Assembly: GCA_005885565.1 (NCBI GenBank)
Contig: VAXK01000055.1
Coordinates: 1-14,551, forward strand
Direction: 5' to 3'
From: Actinomycetota bacterium
Lineage (GTDB): Bacteria; Actinomycetota; Thermoleophilia; Gaiellales; Gaiellaceae
Length of the DNA: 14,551 nucleotides
The position numbers were made by a program, and so were the translations under genes. The notes under the pieces are model-generated. The model was given only the letters and a program-made list of their open reading frames with translations. It was not told the origin of the DNA and made no database searches. This document shows, piece after piece, positions 6,145 through 13,256 of this stretch (position 1 is its first letter; every line of letters starts with the position of its first letter).

Positions 6145-7431
6145 ATGTTGGCTGCGCACGCGGACGGCGTCGCGGGGGCCGCTGCGCGCGGCCGAGGCGT
6201 GCTGCGCGGCCATCGCCAGCGAGGCTTGAGGCTCTGGCCCTTCCTCGGGCCCGCGTTCATCGCCTGCGTCGCCTACATCGACCCGGGCAACTTCGCGACC
6301 AACGTCGCCGGTGGCTCGAAGTTCGGCTACACGCTGCTCTGGGTGATCGTCGCCTCGAACCTGATGGCGATGCTCATCCAGACGCTCTCGGCCAAGCTCG
6401 GCATCGCGACGGGCCAGAACCTCGCCGAGGTCTGCCGCGAGCGCTTCTCCCACCGGACCGCGATCGCGCTCTGGCTCCAGGCCGAGGTGATCGCGATGGC
6501 GACCGACCTCGCCGAGTTCCTCGGCGCCGCGCTCGGCTTCCACCTCCTGCTCGGGATCTCGCTCTTCCCCGCCGCCGTCATCACCGGAGTGGCGGCCTTC
6601 GCGATCCTCGGTCTCCAGCGCTTCGGCTTCCGGCCCTTCGAGGCGACGATCGCCGCCATCGTCGGCTTCATCGGCGTCTGCTACCTCGGCGAGATCTTCA
6701 AGGCGAACCCGCCTCTGGGAACGGTGGCTCATCACGCCGTCGTGCCACAGTTCGCGGGGAAGGAGTCGGTGCTGCTCGCAGTCGGGATCCTGGGCGCGAC
6801 GGTCATGCCGCACGTGATCTACCTCCACTCCGCGCTGCTGCAGAACCGCATCCGGCCCGAGACGGACGAGCAGGCGCGAACGCTGATGCGATTCACGCGC
6901 GTCGACGTCATCCTGGCGATGACGATCGCGGGCCTGATCAACATGGCCATGCTGGTGATGGCCGCAAGCGTCTTCTTCAAGAGCGGACTCGTCCACGTCG
7001 GGTCGCTCGAGACGGCTCACCGCACGCTGCGGCCGATCCTCGGCGGCGGCTCGAGCACGCTCTTCGCGCTCGCACTGCTCGCCTCCGGTTTGTCGAGCTC
7101 GACCGTCGGCACCCTGGCCGGGCAGATCGTGATGCAGGGCTTCATCCGCCGCCAGATCCCCGTCATCGTGCGGCGGCTCGTGACGATGCTGCCGGCGCTC
7201 GTCGTCGTCGGCATCGGCGTCGACCCGTCGCGGACGCTCGTGATCAGCCAGGTCGTGCTCTCCTTCGGGATCCCGTTCGCGCTCGTCCCGCTCGTCCTCT
7301 TCACGAGCCGGCGAGACGTCATGGGCGTTCTCGCGAACCACCGCGCCACCACGGTCGCGGCGGCCGTCGTCGCGGCGCTCATCTCGGGTCTGAACATCTT
7401 TCTCCTCGTTCAGACCTTCAGCGGGCTGTAA
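6145..7431 (+). CDS. mntH: Nramp-family Mn2+/Fe2+ transporter
   Basis: 428 residues with about 11 hydrophobic helices. It imports divalent manganese/iron with protons across the cytoplasmic membrane. The two metal-site signatures are present: DPGN in TM1 (46-49) and the TM6 element MPHVIYLHS (221-229). The family transport signature region GATVMPHVIYLHSALLQ is intact. ATG 6145 has no ribosome site; the box TAGGCT lies 7 nt upstream, as in leaderless actinobacterial mRNAs. It follows hpt by only 10 bp but has its own operator, so regulation is probably separate. Its 3' end faces the M23 peptidase gene, with a terminator at 7542-7573. Confidence 0.95.
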   Translation: MLAAHADGVAGAAARGRGVLRGHRQRGLRLWPFLGPAFIACVAYIDPGNFATNVAGGSKFGYTLLWVIVASNLMAMLIQTLSAKLGIATGQNLAEVCRERFSHRTAIALWLQAEVIAMATDLAEFLGAALGFHLLLGISLFPAAVITGVAAFAILGLQRFGFRPFEATIAAIVGFIGVCYLGEIFKANPPLGTVAHHAVVPQFAGKESVLLAVGILGATVMPHVIYLHSALLQNRIRPETDEQARTLMRFTRVDVILAMTIAGLINMAMLVMAASVFFKSGLVHVGSLETAHRTLRPILGGGSSTLFALALLASGLSSSTVGTLAGQIVMQGFIRRQIPVIVRRLVTMLPALVVVGIGVDPSRTLVISQVVLSFGIPFALVPLVLFTSRRDVMGVLANHRATTVAAAVVAALISGLNIFLLVQTFSGL

Positions 7432-7443
7432 CCCGTATCCCAG

Positions 7444-7473
7444 AAGACAATCCATACGTTTATGTGTTGTAAT
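7444..7473 (+). promoter_or_regulatory. Possible promoter in the convergent intergenic region
   Basis: AAGACA (7444-7449) and TGTAAT (7468-7473) are separated by 18 bp, matching the sigma70 consensus at 4/6 and 5/6 positions, in a locally AT-rich stretch. No ORF starts downstream, so if active it would make a non-coding RNA starting near 7480. Confidence 0.35.
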
Positions 7474-7520
7474 GAGGAAGTAAAGCCGCGCGGTCGCAAG
7501 GCTGCGTGGGCGGATTCTTC

Positions 7521-7540
7521 AAAAGTCGTCTCCCGACGAC
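7521..7540 (-). terminator. Possible terminator of the M23 peptidase transcript
   Basis: On the minus strand a perfect 6-bp stem (GTCGTC/GACGAC) with a 4-nt loop is followed directly by TTTT. The stem is short, so efficiency is uncertain. Confidence 0.4.
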
Positions 7541-7541
7541 G

Positions 7542-7573
7542 CCGGCCGTCTCCCCCGGGACGGCCGGTTGTTT
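7542..7573 (+). terminator. Rho-independent terminator after mntH
   Basis: CCGGCCGTC (7542-7550) pairs perfectly with GACGGCCGG (7559-7567) around an 8-nt loop, followed by TTGTTT (7568-7573). It lies about 110 bp after the mntH stop. Confidence 0.65.
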
Positions 7574-7593
7574 GAGGCGGCGCTTGCGACGCC

Positions 7594-7635
7594 GTTTCAG
7601 GATGGACGGGCTCTGCCCGTGCATCCGTCTGAAAC
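7594..7635. repeat. Long inverted repeat after the M23 gene
   Basis: GTTTCA (7594-7599) and GGATGGACGGGC (7600-7611) pair with GCCCGTGCATCC (7615-7626) and TGAAAC (7630-7635). There is one mismatch, a 3-nt bulge (GTC) and a TCT loop. It lies 35 bp beyond the stop of the minus-strand M23 gene and has no T-run on either side. It may protect an mRNA 3' end or be a copy of a dispersed palindromic element. Confidence 0.6.
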
Positions 7636-7669
7636 GACCGGTCGAGCCTGAGTCGTGGCCGCTGCGGCC

Positions 7670-8863
7670 CTAGAGGTAGCCGAGCGGGTCGACCGGCGTG
7701 CCGTTCACGCGGACCTCGAAGTGGAGGTGCGGGCCGAAGCAGTGCCCCGTGCAGCCGACGTAGCCGATCACCTGGCCCTGCGAGACGGTCGCTCCGTTCC
7801 CGGCCGCGAGCGCCGACTGGTGCCCGTACGCGGTCGCGAGCCCGTGGCCGTGGTCGATCACCGTCAGGTTCCCGTAGCCGGACATCCAGCCGGCGTAGAT
7901 GACCGTCCCGGCCGCGGCCGCGTGGATCGGCGTGCCGTACGGGACGCCGATGTCGATCCCCTCGTGCATGCGGCCCCAGCGCATGCCGAACGGGCTCGTG
8001 ATCGGCCCTTGCACCGGCCAGATGAGCCCGCTCGAGGAGACACCGCTGCCGGTCGAAGAGCCCGACGCGGCGCTTCGCGCCTGGGCCGCCTGGATCTGGG
8101 CGGTGAGCTGCGCGCTCACCTGCGCCAGCCCGTTCGCCTCGTTGAGGTACTCGCGCTCGCTCTCCTTGGCGGACGCGAGGCTCTGCCGCTCGTGCGCGCG
8201 CGTCGAGACGAGCGCCTGTTGGCTCGCGAGCAGGCGATCGTGCACCGCGCGCTGCTCGCTCGTCCGCACGGCGATCGTGTGCGTCTCGGCGGCGACGCCG
8301 GCACGGGTCTCCCGCGTACGCGCGCGGGCCGCGGCCATGGCCTTCTTGGCCGAGTCGACCTCGTTCGCGATCCGCTGGTCCTCGGAGCCGATCTTGTTCA
8401 GGTAGTCGAGCTGGTCGACGAGGTCGGAGAGGCTCGTCGCCGCAAAGAGGACGGCGACGGTGTCCGGGTTGTCGGCCTCGTAGATGGCGACGAGGCGCCT
8501 GTCCAGGCGGCGCACAGCCTCCTGGTACTGCGCTCTGAGGAAGCCGAGGCGGCGGCTCTCGAGCCGGTAGAGCTGGGTCAGCCGCTCGAGCTTCTGCCGG
8601 TGGAGCGCGAGGTCGCGCTGGAGGGCGACGAGCCGGTCGCTCGCGTTCGAGACCTGGCCCTCGAGGGTGCGGATCTGGCCGTTGAGCGCCGAGATCTTCG
8701 TCGTCAGCACGCCCTCCTGGGCACGCGCGCCCGCGATCCGGTCGTGAAGCGCCTGGATTCGGTCCTCGACCGCCTGCTTGTGCTGGTAGACGTCACCCGC
8801 CGCCGCCGGGGCGGTGCCGATGAGCGTGAGGAGAAGGAGGCCGAGGGCGAGACGTCGGGCCAT
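7670..8863 (-). CDS. Exported coiled-coil M23 (LytM) peptidase
   Basis: 397 residues. An N-terminal signal peptide (MARRLALGLLLLTLIG..., likely cut after AAA at 20-22) is followed by two coiled-coil segments (about 28-125 and 160-265), a Ser/Gly linker and a C-terminal M23 domain (about 280-397). The zinc and catalytic residues are complete: HEGID (His300, Asp304), YGH (His348) and HLHFE (His379, His381). The layout matches EnvC/PcsB-like murein hydrolases, which cleave peptidoglycan cross-bridges or act as division-linked activators; an intact zinc site favours an active enzyme. Cys371 and Cys375 sit in the GCTGHCFGPHLHFE loop and could form a disulfide. ATG 8863 has no ribosome site. The CcmI-like gene lies 71 bp upstream on the same strand, with a possible -10 TAGATT between them. 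Confidence 0.93.
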   Translation of the reverse strand: MARRLALGLLLLTLIGTAPAAAGDVYQHKQAVEDRIQALHDRIAGARAQEGVLTTKISALNGQIRTLEGQVSNASDRLVALQRDLALHRQKLERLTQLYRLESRRLGFLRAQYQEAVRRLDRRLVAIYEADNPDTVAVLFAATSLSDLVDQLDYLNKIGSEDQRIANEVDSAKKAMAAARARTRETRAGVAAETHTIAVRTSEQRAVHDRLLASQQALVSTRAHERQSLASAKESEREYLNEANGLAQVSAQLTAQIQAAQARSAASGSSTGSGVSSSGLIWPVQGPITSPFGMRWGRMHEGIDIGVPYGTPIHAAAAGTVIYAGWMSGYGNLTVIDHGHGLATAYGHQSALAAGNGATVSQGQVIGYVGCTGHCFGPHLHFEVRVNGTPVDPLGYL

Positions 8864-8934
8864 GAGCGAAGGTTCGTCGGGCGGCCGGACGTCCCTGCCG
8901 CGCCGGCAAATCTACGCCATCTTGCAGGAGATTT

Positions 8935-9369
8935 CTAGTTCCGAGGCCCTGGTTCGGGTACGAGCGGCGGCGCCGGAGGGGTGATCTCGTCAGGCGGATA
9001 GGGCTCCGGAACGGGCTCGGGCGGAGCGGGCTCGTCCGGCGGCGGGGGCGGTTCCGGCGGTTCGGGGACCTCGACCATGGCGCGGGGCTCGAGCGCCCGC
9101 AGCGTCTCCGCCGCGCGCACGCGCAGCGGGCCGACGAGCCGGCGGTAGTCCTCGTCCGAGATCTTCCCGGTGCGGTGGTCGAACTCGAGCTCCTTGAGCG
9201 CCGCGAGCGCACGGTCGCGCTCCTCGGCGAGCTCGAGCGTGCGCCGCTCCAGCTCGTCCTGCCGCTCGAGGCGGTCGGCCGCCGGCGAAGGGTCGCGCAG
9301 GAACGGGAGCGCGGCGAGGACGACAGCCGCGGCCGCGACGAGCGCGGCAATGAAGAGCGCGGCGGTCAT
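8935..9369 (-). CDS. CcmI-like short membrane protein
   Basis: 144 residues. One N-terminal membrane helix (about 3-24) is followed by a charged helical segment (about 35-75, RALAALKELEFDHRTGKISDEDY) and a Pro/Glu-rich tail. The helical segment resembles the N-terminal part of CcmI/CycH, which sits in the membrane and hands apocytochrome c to the haem ligation complex. The large TPR domain of classical CcmI is missing and the tail is low-complexity. ATG 9369 overlaps the ccmF stop in an ATGA, indicating co-translation. The family assignment rests on this weak similarity plus context. Confidence 0.6.
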   Translation of the reverse strand: MTAALFIAALVAAAAVVLAALPFLRDPSPAADRLERQDELERRTLELAEERDRALAALKELEFDHRTGKISDEDYRRLVGPLRVRAAETLRALEPRAMVEVPEPPEPPPPPDEPAPPEPVPEPYPPDEITPPAPPLVPEPGPRN

Positions 9370-11363
9370 ACCCGGACGAGCGCGCCCTCGGCGCGGTAGC
9401 GGGCGGCGAGCCGGCGCTCCTCGCGCGCGTCCGGCCAGAGCGTGATCAGCGAGCCGAGGACGAAGACTGCGCCTGCGAGCCAGATCAGGTTCACGAGCGG
9501 CTTCACGAGCACCTTGAAGTAGACGGCGCCGGACTTCGCGTCGATCTGGTCGGCGATCACGTACACGTCCTCGAGGGTCAGGAAGTTGTGCCGGATCGCG
9601 ACCTCGTTCGAGCTCGAGCGCTCGGCCGGGTAGTAATTCTTGCCCGGCGCGATCGACCCGAGCGTGTGGCCCCCGCGGGAGAGGAGCAGGTGTGTGCGGA
9701 GCTCGCGGGCATTCGAGCTCTGGCCCTCCGTCGTCCCCTGGAACGCGAGCGTGTAGCCGGCCACGTTCATCGACTGCCCCGGCTGGAGACGCCGCTCCCG
9801 CACGGTCTGGTAGGCGCTCGAGCCGGCGATCCCGATCGCGAGCAGGACGACCGCGGCGTGCACGACGTACCCGCCGTAGCGGCGCCGGTTCCGCGCCACG
9901 AGCGAGCCGAAGGCGGCCGGCCACGAGCCGCCGGCGAGGCTGCGGCGAGCCCGGGTGCCGCGCGCGAACTCGAGCGCGATCGAGGCGAGGACGAAGACCG
10001 AGAACGAGTAGGCGATCAGGCCGGGCCGCGAGGAGCCGGCGCCGAGGGCGATGAGAACCACGCCGGTCGCGACCGCGAGAAGCGCCGGCCCGAGGAAGGC
10101 GTTCCCGAGCGCGCGCAAGGAGGCTCGCCGCCACGCGACGAGGGGCCCGATCCCCATAAGGAGGAGCAGCGGGAGCCCGAAGACGCGGAGGAAGAAGTCG
10201 TAGTACGGGCGCGCAATCGTCACCGTCTGGCCGCGCACCGCCTCGGAGAGGAGCGGGAAGGCCACGCCCCAGAGGATCGTCAGGCAGAGGGCGACGAGCA
10301 GGAGATTGTTGTAGAGGAACGTCGCCTCGCGCGAGACCAGCGACTCGAGCCGCGTCCGCGCCCGCAGCAGCGGGAGCCGGGCGAAGACGAGCGCGAGCGA
10401 CGCAGCCGTGACGGCGCAGATGAAGCCGAGGAGCCACGGCCCGACCTTGCCCTGCGCGAAGGAGTGGATCGAGTTGATGACGCCGGAGCGCGTGAGGAAG
10501 TCCCCGAAGATCGCGAGGCAGAAGGCCAGGACGACGAGGAGCATGTTCCAGACCTTCAGCATCCCGCGCTTCTCCTGGATCATCACCGAGTGCAGGAACG
10601 CCGTCGCGGCGAGCCATGGCATGAGCGCCGCGTTCTCGACCGGGTCCCAGGCGTAGTAGCCGCCCCAGCCGACCTCGACGTAGGCCCAGTGCGCGCCGAG
10701 CAGCTGGCCGACGCCGAGGAACGTCCAGGCGACGAGCGTCCAGCGGCGCGTGACGACGATCCACATCTCGTCGCCGCGGCGCGCGAGCAGCGTCGCCATC
10801 GCGAACGCGAACGGGATCGAGAGACCGACGTAGCCGAGGTAGAGGAGCGGCGGGTGGATGAGCATGTACGGGTTCTGGAGGCTCGGCGTCAGGCCGAGGC
10901 CGTCCGGGGGCGCGGTCTGCGTGTGGAACGGGCTCGCGATCGCCACGACGAGGAACGCGAAGAAGGCGCCGATCGTCCCCAGAATCGGCACGACCCAGGC
11001 GAGCAGGTCCTGCCCCGCGCGCCGCGCGGCGAGCACGGCGATCGACGAGTAGCCGGTCAGGACGAGGAGCCAGAAGAGCAGCGAGCCCTCCTGGCCTCCC
11101 CAGAGCGCCGAAACCCTGTAGCGCGCCGGGAGCTGGGCGCTCGTGTGCTCGGCGACGTAGGCGAAGGTGAAGTCGTGGCGGAGCAGCGCGGCGACGAGCA
11201 CGGCCGCCGCGACCGCGGTCGCGCCGAAGGCGGCGAGAAGGGCGTTGCGCGCGGAGAGGGCGAGGCGGCGGCGCCTGCGGGCGGCCGCGTAGCCGCCGGC
11301 CAGCGCGGCGTAGATCAGGCAGCCGAAGGCGACGAGCAGGGCGGCGCGGCCTAGCGGGGCCAC
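9366..11363 (-). CDS. ccmF: Cytochrome c haem lyase subunit CcmF
   Basis: 665 residues, polytopic. CcmF takes haem from CcmE and attaches it to apocytochrome c at the outer face of the membrane. The tryptophan-rich WWD haem-handling motif is clear (VGWGGYYAWDPVENAALMPW, about 231-250). Histidines flank it in NPYMLIHPPLLYLGYVG (His170) and TAFLHSVMI (His258). A later GGYVVHAAVVLL helix and a periplasmic loop before the last helix also fit CcmF, and the length is near the usual 630-670. GTG 11363 starts 6 bp after the ccmE stop with a weak AAAGGCTGAG ribosome site. Order ccmE-ccmF-ccmI-like on one strand supports a single operon. ccmABC and thiol-redox partners are not in this window. Confidence 0.95.
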   Translation of the reverse strand: MAPLGRAALLVAFGCLIYAALAGGYAAARRRRRLALSARNALLAAFGATAVAAAVLVAALLRHDFTFAYVAEHTSAQLPARYRVSALWGGQEGSLLFWLLVLTGYSSIAVLAARRAGQDLLAWVVPILGTIGAFFAFLVVAIASPFHTQTAPPDGLGLTPSLQNPYMLIHPPLLYLGYVGLSIPFAFAMATLLARRGDEMWIVVTRRWTLVAWTFLGVGQLLGAHWAYVEVGWGGYYAWDPVENAALMPWLAATAFLHSVMIQEKRGMLKVWNMLLVVLAFCLAIFGDFLTRSGVINSIHSFAQGKVGPWLLGFICAVTAASLALVFARLPLLRARTRLESLVSREATFLYNNLLLVALCLTILWGVAFPLLSEAVRGQTVTIARPYYDFFLRVFGLPLLLLMGIGPLVAWRRASLRALGNAFLGPALLAVATGVVLIALGAGSSRPGLIAYSFSVFVLASIALEFARGTRARRSLAGGSWPAAFGSLVARNRRRYGGYVVHAAVVLLAIGIAGSSAYQTVRERRLQPGQSMNVAGYTLAFQGTTEGQSSNARELRTHLLLSRGGHTLGSIAPGKNYYPAERSSSNEVAIRHNFLTLEDVYVIADQIDAKSGAVYFKVLVKPLVNLIWLAGAVFVLGSLITLWPDAREERRLAARYRAEGALVRV

Positions 11364-11369
11364 GCTAGC

Positions 11370-11762
11370 TCAGCCTTTGGGCGTGTATTTCGACGGGCAC
11401 TTCGTGACGAGCGTGCCGGGAACCGCGACGAAGCTTCCGTGGCGCAGGCGCCCGTCGACGACGACGTCCCGGCCCGTGCGGAAGAGGTCGGGCACGGAGC
11501 CGTGGTACACGACCGGAACGGCCGACTTGCCGCCGATGTCCTGGACGCGGAAGCGCATTCCGGCGGCGCTGTGCGACTGACCGGTCACCGAGCCGACGAC
11601 CTTGCCGACGAGCGAGACGCGCCCGGTGTGCCCGGCGAGCTGGCTCGGCTTCAGCGACGGCGTGCCGCCGCCTGCGAGAGCGGTGTAGACAAGGAAGATC
11701 GCGAGGACCCCCGCGACCGAGAGTGCAACGACGAGCCGCGCCGGGCTCCGTTTCCCGCCCAC
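11370..11762 (-). CDS. ccmE: Haem chaperone CcmE, Cys-type (CxxxY)
   Basis: 130 residues from GTG 11762. One N-terminal membrane helix (about 10-30) anchors an OB-fold beta domain outside the membrane (RVSLVGKVVG..., VPVVYHGSVPDLF, VVVDGRL). CcmE holds haem covalently and passes it to CcmF. Classical CcmE uses His in an HxxxY motif; here the site is TKCPSKYTPKG, with Cys122 and Tyr126, so it is the CxxxY form known from archaea, Desulfovibrio and some other bacteria (System I*). No clear ribosome site precedes the GTG. The small unknown gene upstream ends 18 bp away on the same strand. Confidence 0.92.
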   Translation of the reverse strand: MGGKRSPARLVVALSVAGVLAIFLVYTALAGGGTPSLKPSQLAGHTGRVSLVGKVVGSVTGQSHSAAGMRFRVQDIGGKSAVPVVYHGSVPDLFRTGRDVVVDGRLRHGSFVAVPGTLVTKCPSKYTPKG

Positions 11763-11780
11763 GCGGGCGATTCTAGCCGC

Positions 11781-12023
11781 CTAGGCTTCGCGCGAGGGCG
11801 CTTCGCGGCGATCCGGGATGCGGTAGCCGTGGTCGTGGCAGAGCGACCCCGGCGCGTCCTCAGTCAGGGCGTCGCAGTAGCCCTTGCCGTACGCCGCGCG
11901 CATGAACGCCGCGACGACGTCGATGTTCCAGTCCGTGATCTCGCCGGCCTCGCGCCAGAGATCCGAGAGCCGGAGGTCGATGTCGAGCTCGAGAAGGTCG
12001 ATCCGCGTGGGCCGCTTCGCCAT
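11781..12023 (-). CDS. Small conserved-looking protein of unknown function
   Basis: 80 residues from ATG 12023. The frame is open further (to 12089), but ATG 12023 is preceded by the -10-like TACCCT at 12036-12031, 7 nt upstream, and the extra N terminus would overlap the divergent cupin start. The protein is acidic and helical in its first half (RIDLLELDIDLRLSDLWRE), then has GYCDALTED and a C-terminal SLCHDHGYRIPDRR with two Cys and two His that might bind a metal. There is no signal peptide or membrane helix. It is placed directly before ccmE, so co-transcription with the cytochrome genes is likely. I do not recognise the family. Confidence 0.65.
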   Translation of the reverse strand: MAKRPTRIDLLELDIDLRLSDLWREAGEITDWNIDVVAAFMRAAYGKGYCDALTEDAPGSLCHDHGYRIPDRREAPSREA

Positions 12024-12030
12024 TCGAGGC

Positions 12031-12069
12031 AGGGTAGGAACGGCGTCGGACGGACTTCTCTCATAGGGT
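12031..12069. promoter_or_regulatory. Divergent leaderless-type promoter pair
   Basis: Minus strand: TACCCT (12036-12031), 7 nt before ATG 12023. Plus strand: TAGGGT (12064-12069), 6 nt before GTG 12076. Only 27 bp separate the two -10 boxes, so the polymerase footprints would overlap and the promoters may compete. -35 elements are not obvious. Confidence 0.4.
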
Positions 12070-12075
12070 GCCGGC

Positions 12076-12577
12076 GTGAGCAACCTCAACGATCGGCTCC
12101 AGCTGACTGCGGACGGGATTCAGGCCGTCCGAGTGGCCGAGCTCCGGCGCGGAGCACCTGGGCGCAAGCCTCTACGTGCTCGAGCCGGGCGACGAGATGG
12201 TCTTCCACTACCACATCCCCGTGAGGAGCTCTTGGTCGTCCTCGCCGGCCGTCTCAGCCTGCGGACCGCGGTCGGATGGGAGGAGCTGTCGGAGGGAGAG
12301 GTCGTCGTCGTCGCCTTCCCGCGCGGCGTGCGCAGCGCCCGTGGGTATCGCAACGAAGGCGAGGAAGCTGGTGCGCGTGCTGAGGGTAAGCGAGATGGAC
12401 GGACCCACCATCAGCGTCTACCCCGACACGAACCAGGTTGGGATCTTCGACGCCGGTCGGCGCGCCGAGCGGCGCTTCGGCGCCTTGTTGGACGTCGACG
12501 ACGCCGTGGCCGACTACGGCGACCCCTTTAGAGCGAAGATCGTCCCGCCGGCGCAAGGGACACGGCACACGAGGTAG
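12076..12577 (+). pseudogene. Cupin-domain protein broken by three frameshifts
   Basis: The protein signal alternates between two frames. Frame A gives an N terminus from GTG 12076 (SNLNDRLQLTADGIQAVRVAEL). Frame B then gives HLGASLYVLEPGDEMVFHYH (from about 12143), frame A REELLVVLAGRLSLRT and EVVVVAFPRG (from about 12220), and frame B VRVLRVSEMDG, SVYPDTNQVGIFD (from about 12370) to the TAG at 12575. Joined, this is a complete single-domain cupin of about 165 residues with the usual metal-site pattern (HYH, then E in PREELLVVLAG). Indels lie near 12142-12146, in the CCCC run at 12217-12220, and near 12367-12370. All other genes here are intact, which favours a real pseudogene, but local sequencing errors cannot be excluded. 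Confidence 0.75.
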
Positions 12578-12601
12578 CGGCGCGCCCGGCCCGGGAGGCG
12601 T

Positions 12602-13237
12602 TTAGGACGCGTCGTCCATCGGGATCGTCTGGAGCAGACGTCCGCTCGCGCCGATCGCGTCCATGTGGTCGAGGTAGATGCCGTGCTCGAGGTCGGTGCG
12701 CGGCATCGCGAAGAAGAACGCGTTCCCGCTGCTGAAATCGGCTTCGTGCCGCGCGCCGTTCGATTCGACCACGATGATCGCGCTGACCGCCGGCGCCGCG
12801 ATGCCGGAGACGGTCTCACCCGTCCGCTGCTGCGGAGCCGGACCACCTTCGAAGCCCTCGATGAACATCACCGGGCCGCGGCTAAAGAGGCGCGGCTCGT
12901 CGCAAGCCGAAGACGTTGCCGGCCCGATCACGACCACGCACTCCGCAGCACGATCCGTCCTGCGTGCTTCGCCGATCGTGTAGGCACTACCGCTTGCATC
13001 GTGGAACCTGCCACGAGAGGAGAAAGAGCGCGCATCCATGTGCAAGCCCAGCACCGGCGTCGACCAGCCGTCCGCAGTCGCCGCGACACGCGAGATCGGG
13101 TCACGAAGGGAGACGCGGCGTGCGACGGACGCGCCCGCGTGCCTGGTGGAGTCTTCCGCGGTGCGCCACCAGACGCCTGCCGCGGTGATCACAGCCGCCC
13201 CGAGCAAACTTGTGATCACCAGACGACGTATCGGCAT
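12602..13237 (-). CDS. Membrane-anchored or exported protein of unknown function
   Basis: 211 residues from ATG 13237, which has a good ribosome site (GGAGG, 7 nt upstream). A single hydrophobic segment (about 6-24, LVITSLLGAAVITAAGVWW) is a signal anchor or signal peptide, so the rest probably lies outside the cell. The remainder looks beta-rich, with GPVMFIEGFEGG, AVSAIIVVESNG and AFFFAMPRTDLEHG, and two Cys (ECVVV, SACDE) that could pair. I recognise no enzyme motif. It starts 19 bp after the next upstream gene on the same strand, so the two form a pair. Base composition is less GC-rich than in the flanking genes. It is convergent with the broken cupin gene. Confidence 0.75.
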   Translation of the reverse strand: MPIRRLVITSLLGAAVITAAGVWWRTAEDSTRHAGASVARRVSLRDPISRVAATADGWSTPVLGLHMDARSFSSRGRFHDASGSAYTIGEARRTDRAAECVVVIGPATSSACDEPRLFSRGPVMFIEGFEGGPAPQQRTGETVSGIAAPAVSAIIVVESNGARHEADFSSGNAFFFAMPRTDLEHGIYLDHMDAIGASGRLLQTIPMDDAS

Positions 13238-13256
13238 CTACGCGCCTCCGTGCCAC

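Larger units (their letters stand above)
7480..7573 (+). ncRNA. Candidate structured small RNA
   Basis: Downstream of the possible promoter lie three consecutive stems and a T-rich end. Stem 1 pairs 7485-7495 with 7500-7511 (11 bp including G-U pairs, one bulged G) and closes on a GCAA (GNRA) tetraloop. Stem 2 is GTCGTC/GACGAC (7525-7530, 7535-7540). Stem 3 is the terminator at 7542-7567. An outer GAAG/CTTC pair (7477-7480, 7517-7520) may close stem 1. It could instead be only the 3' UTR of mntH. I recognise no known RNA family. Confidence 0.3.

Noticed and set aside
7471..7520. c-di-GMP (GEMM) riboswitch
   Set aside because: The GTAAAGCC and GCAA elements are superficially similar, but the second helix and conserved core are not found, and no gene follows on that strand.
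9370..10764. Upstream extension of the CcmI-like frame
   Set aside because: It is an out-of-frame shadow of ccmF; the real gene starts at the ATGA overlap at 9369.
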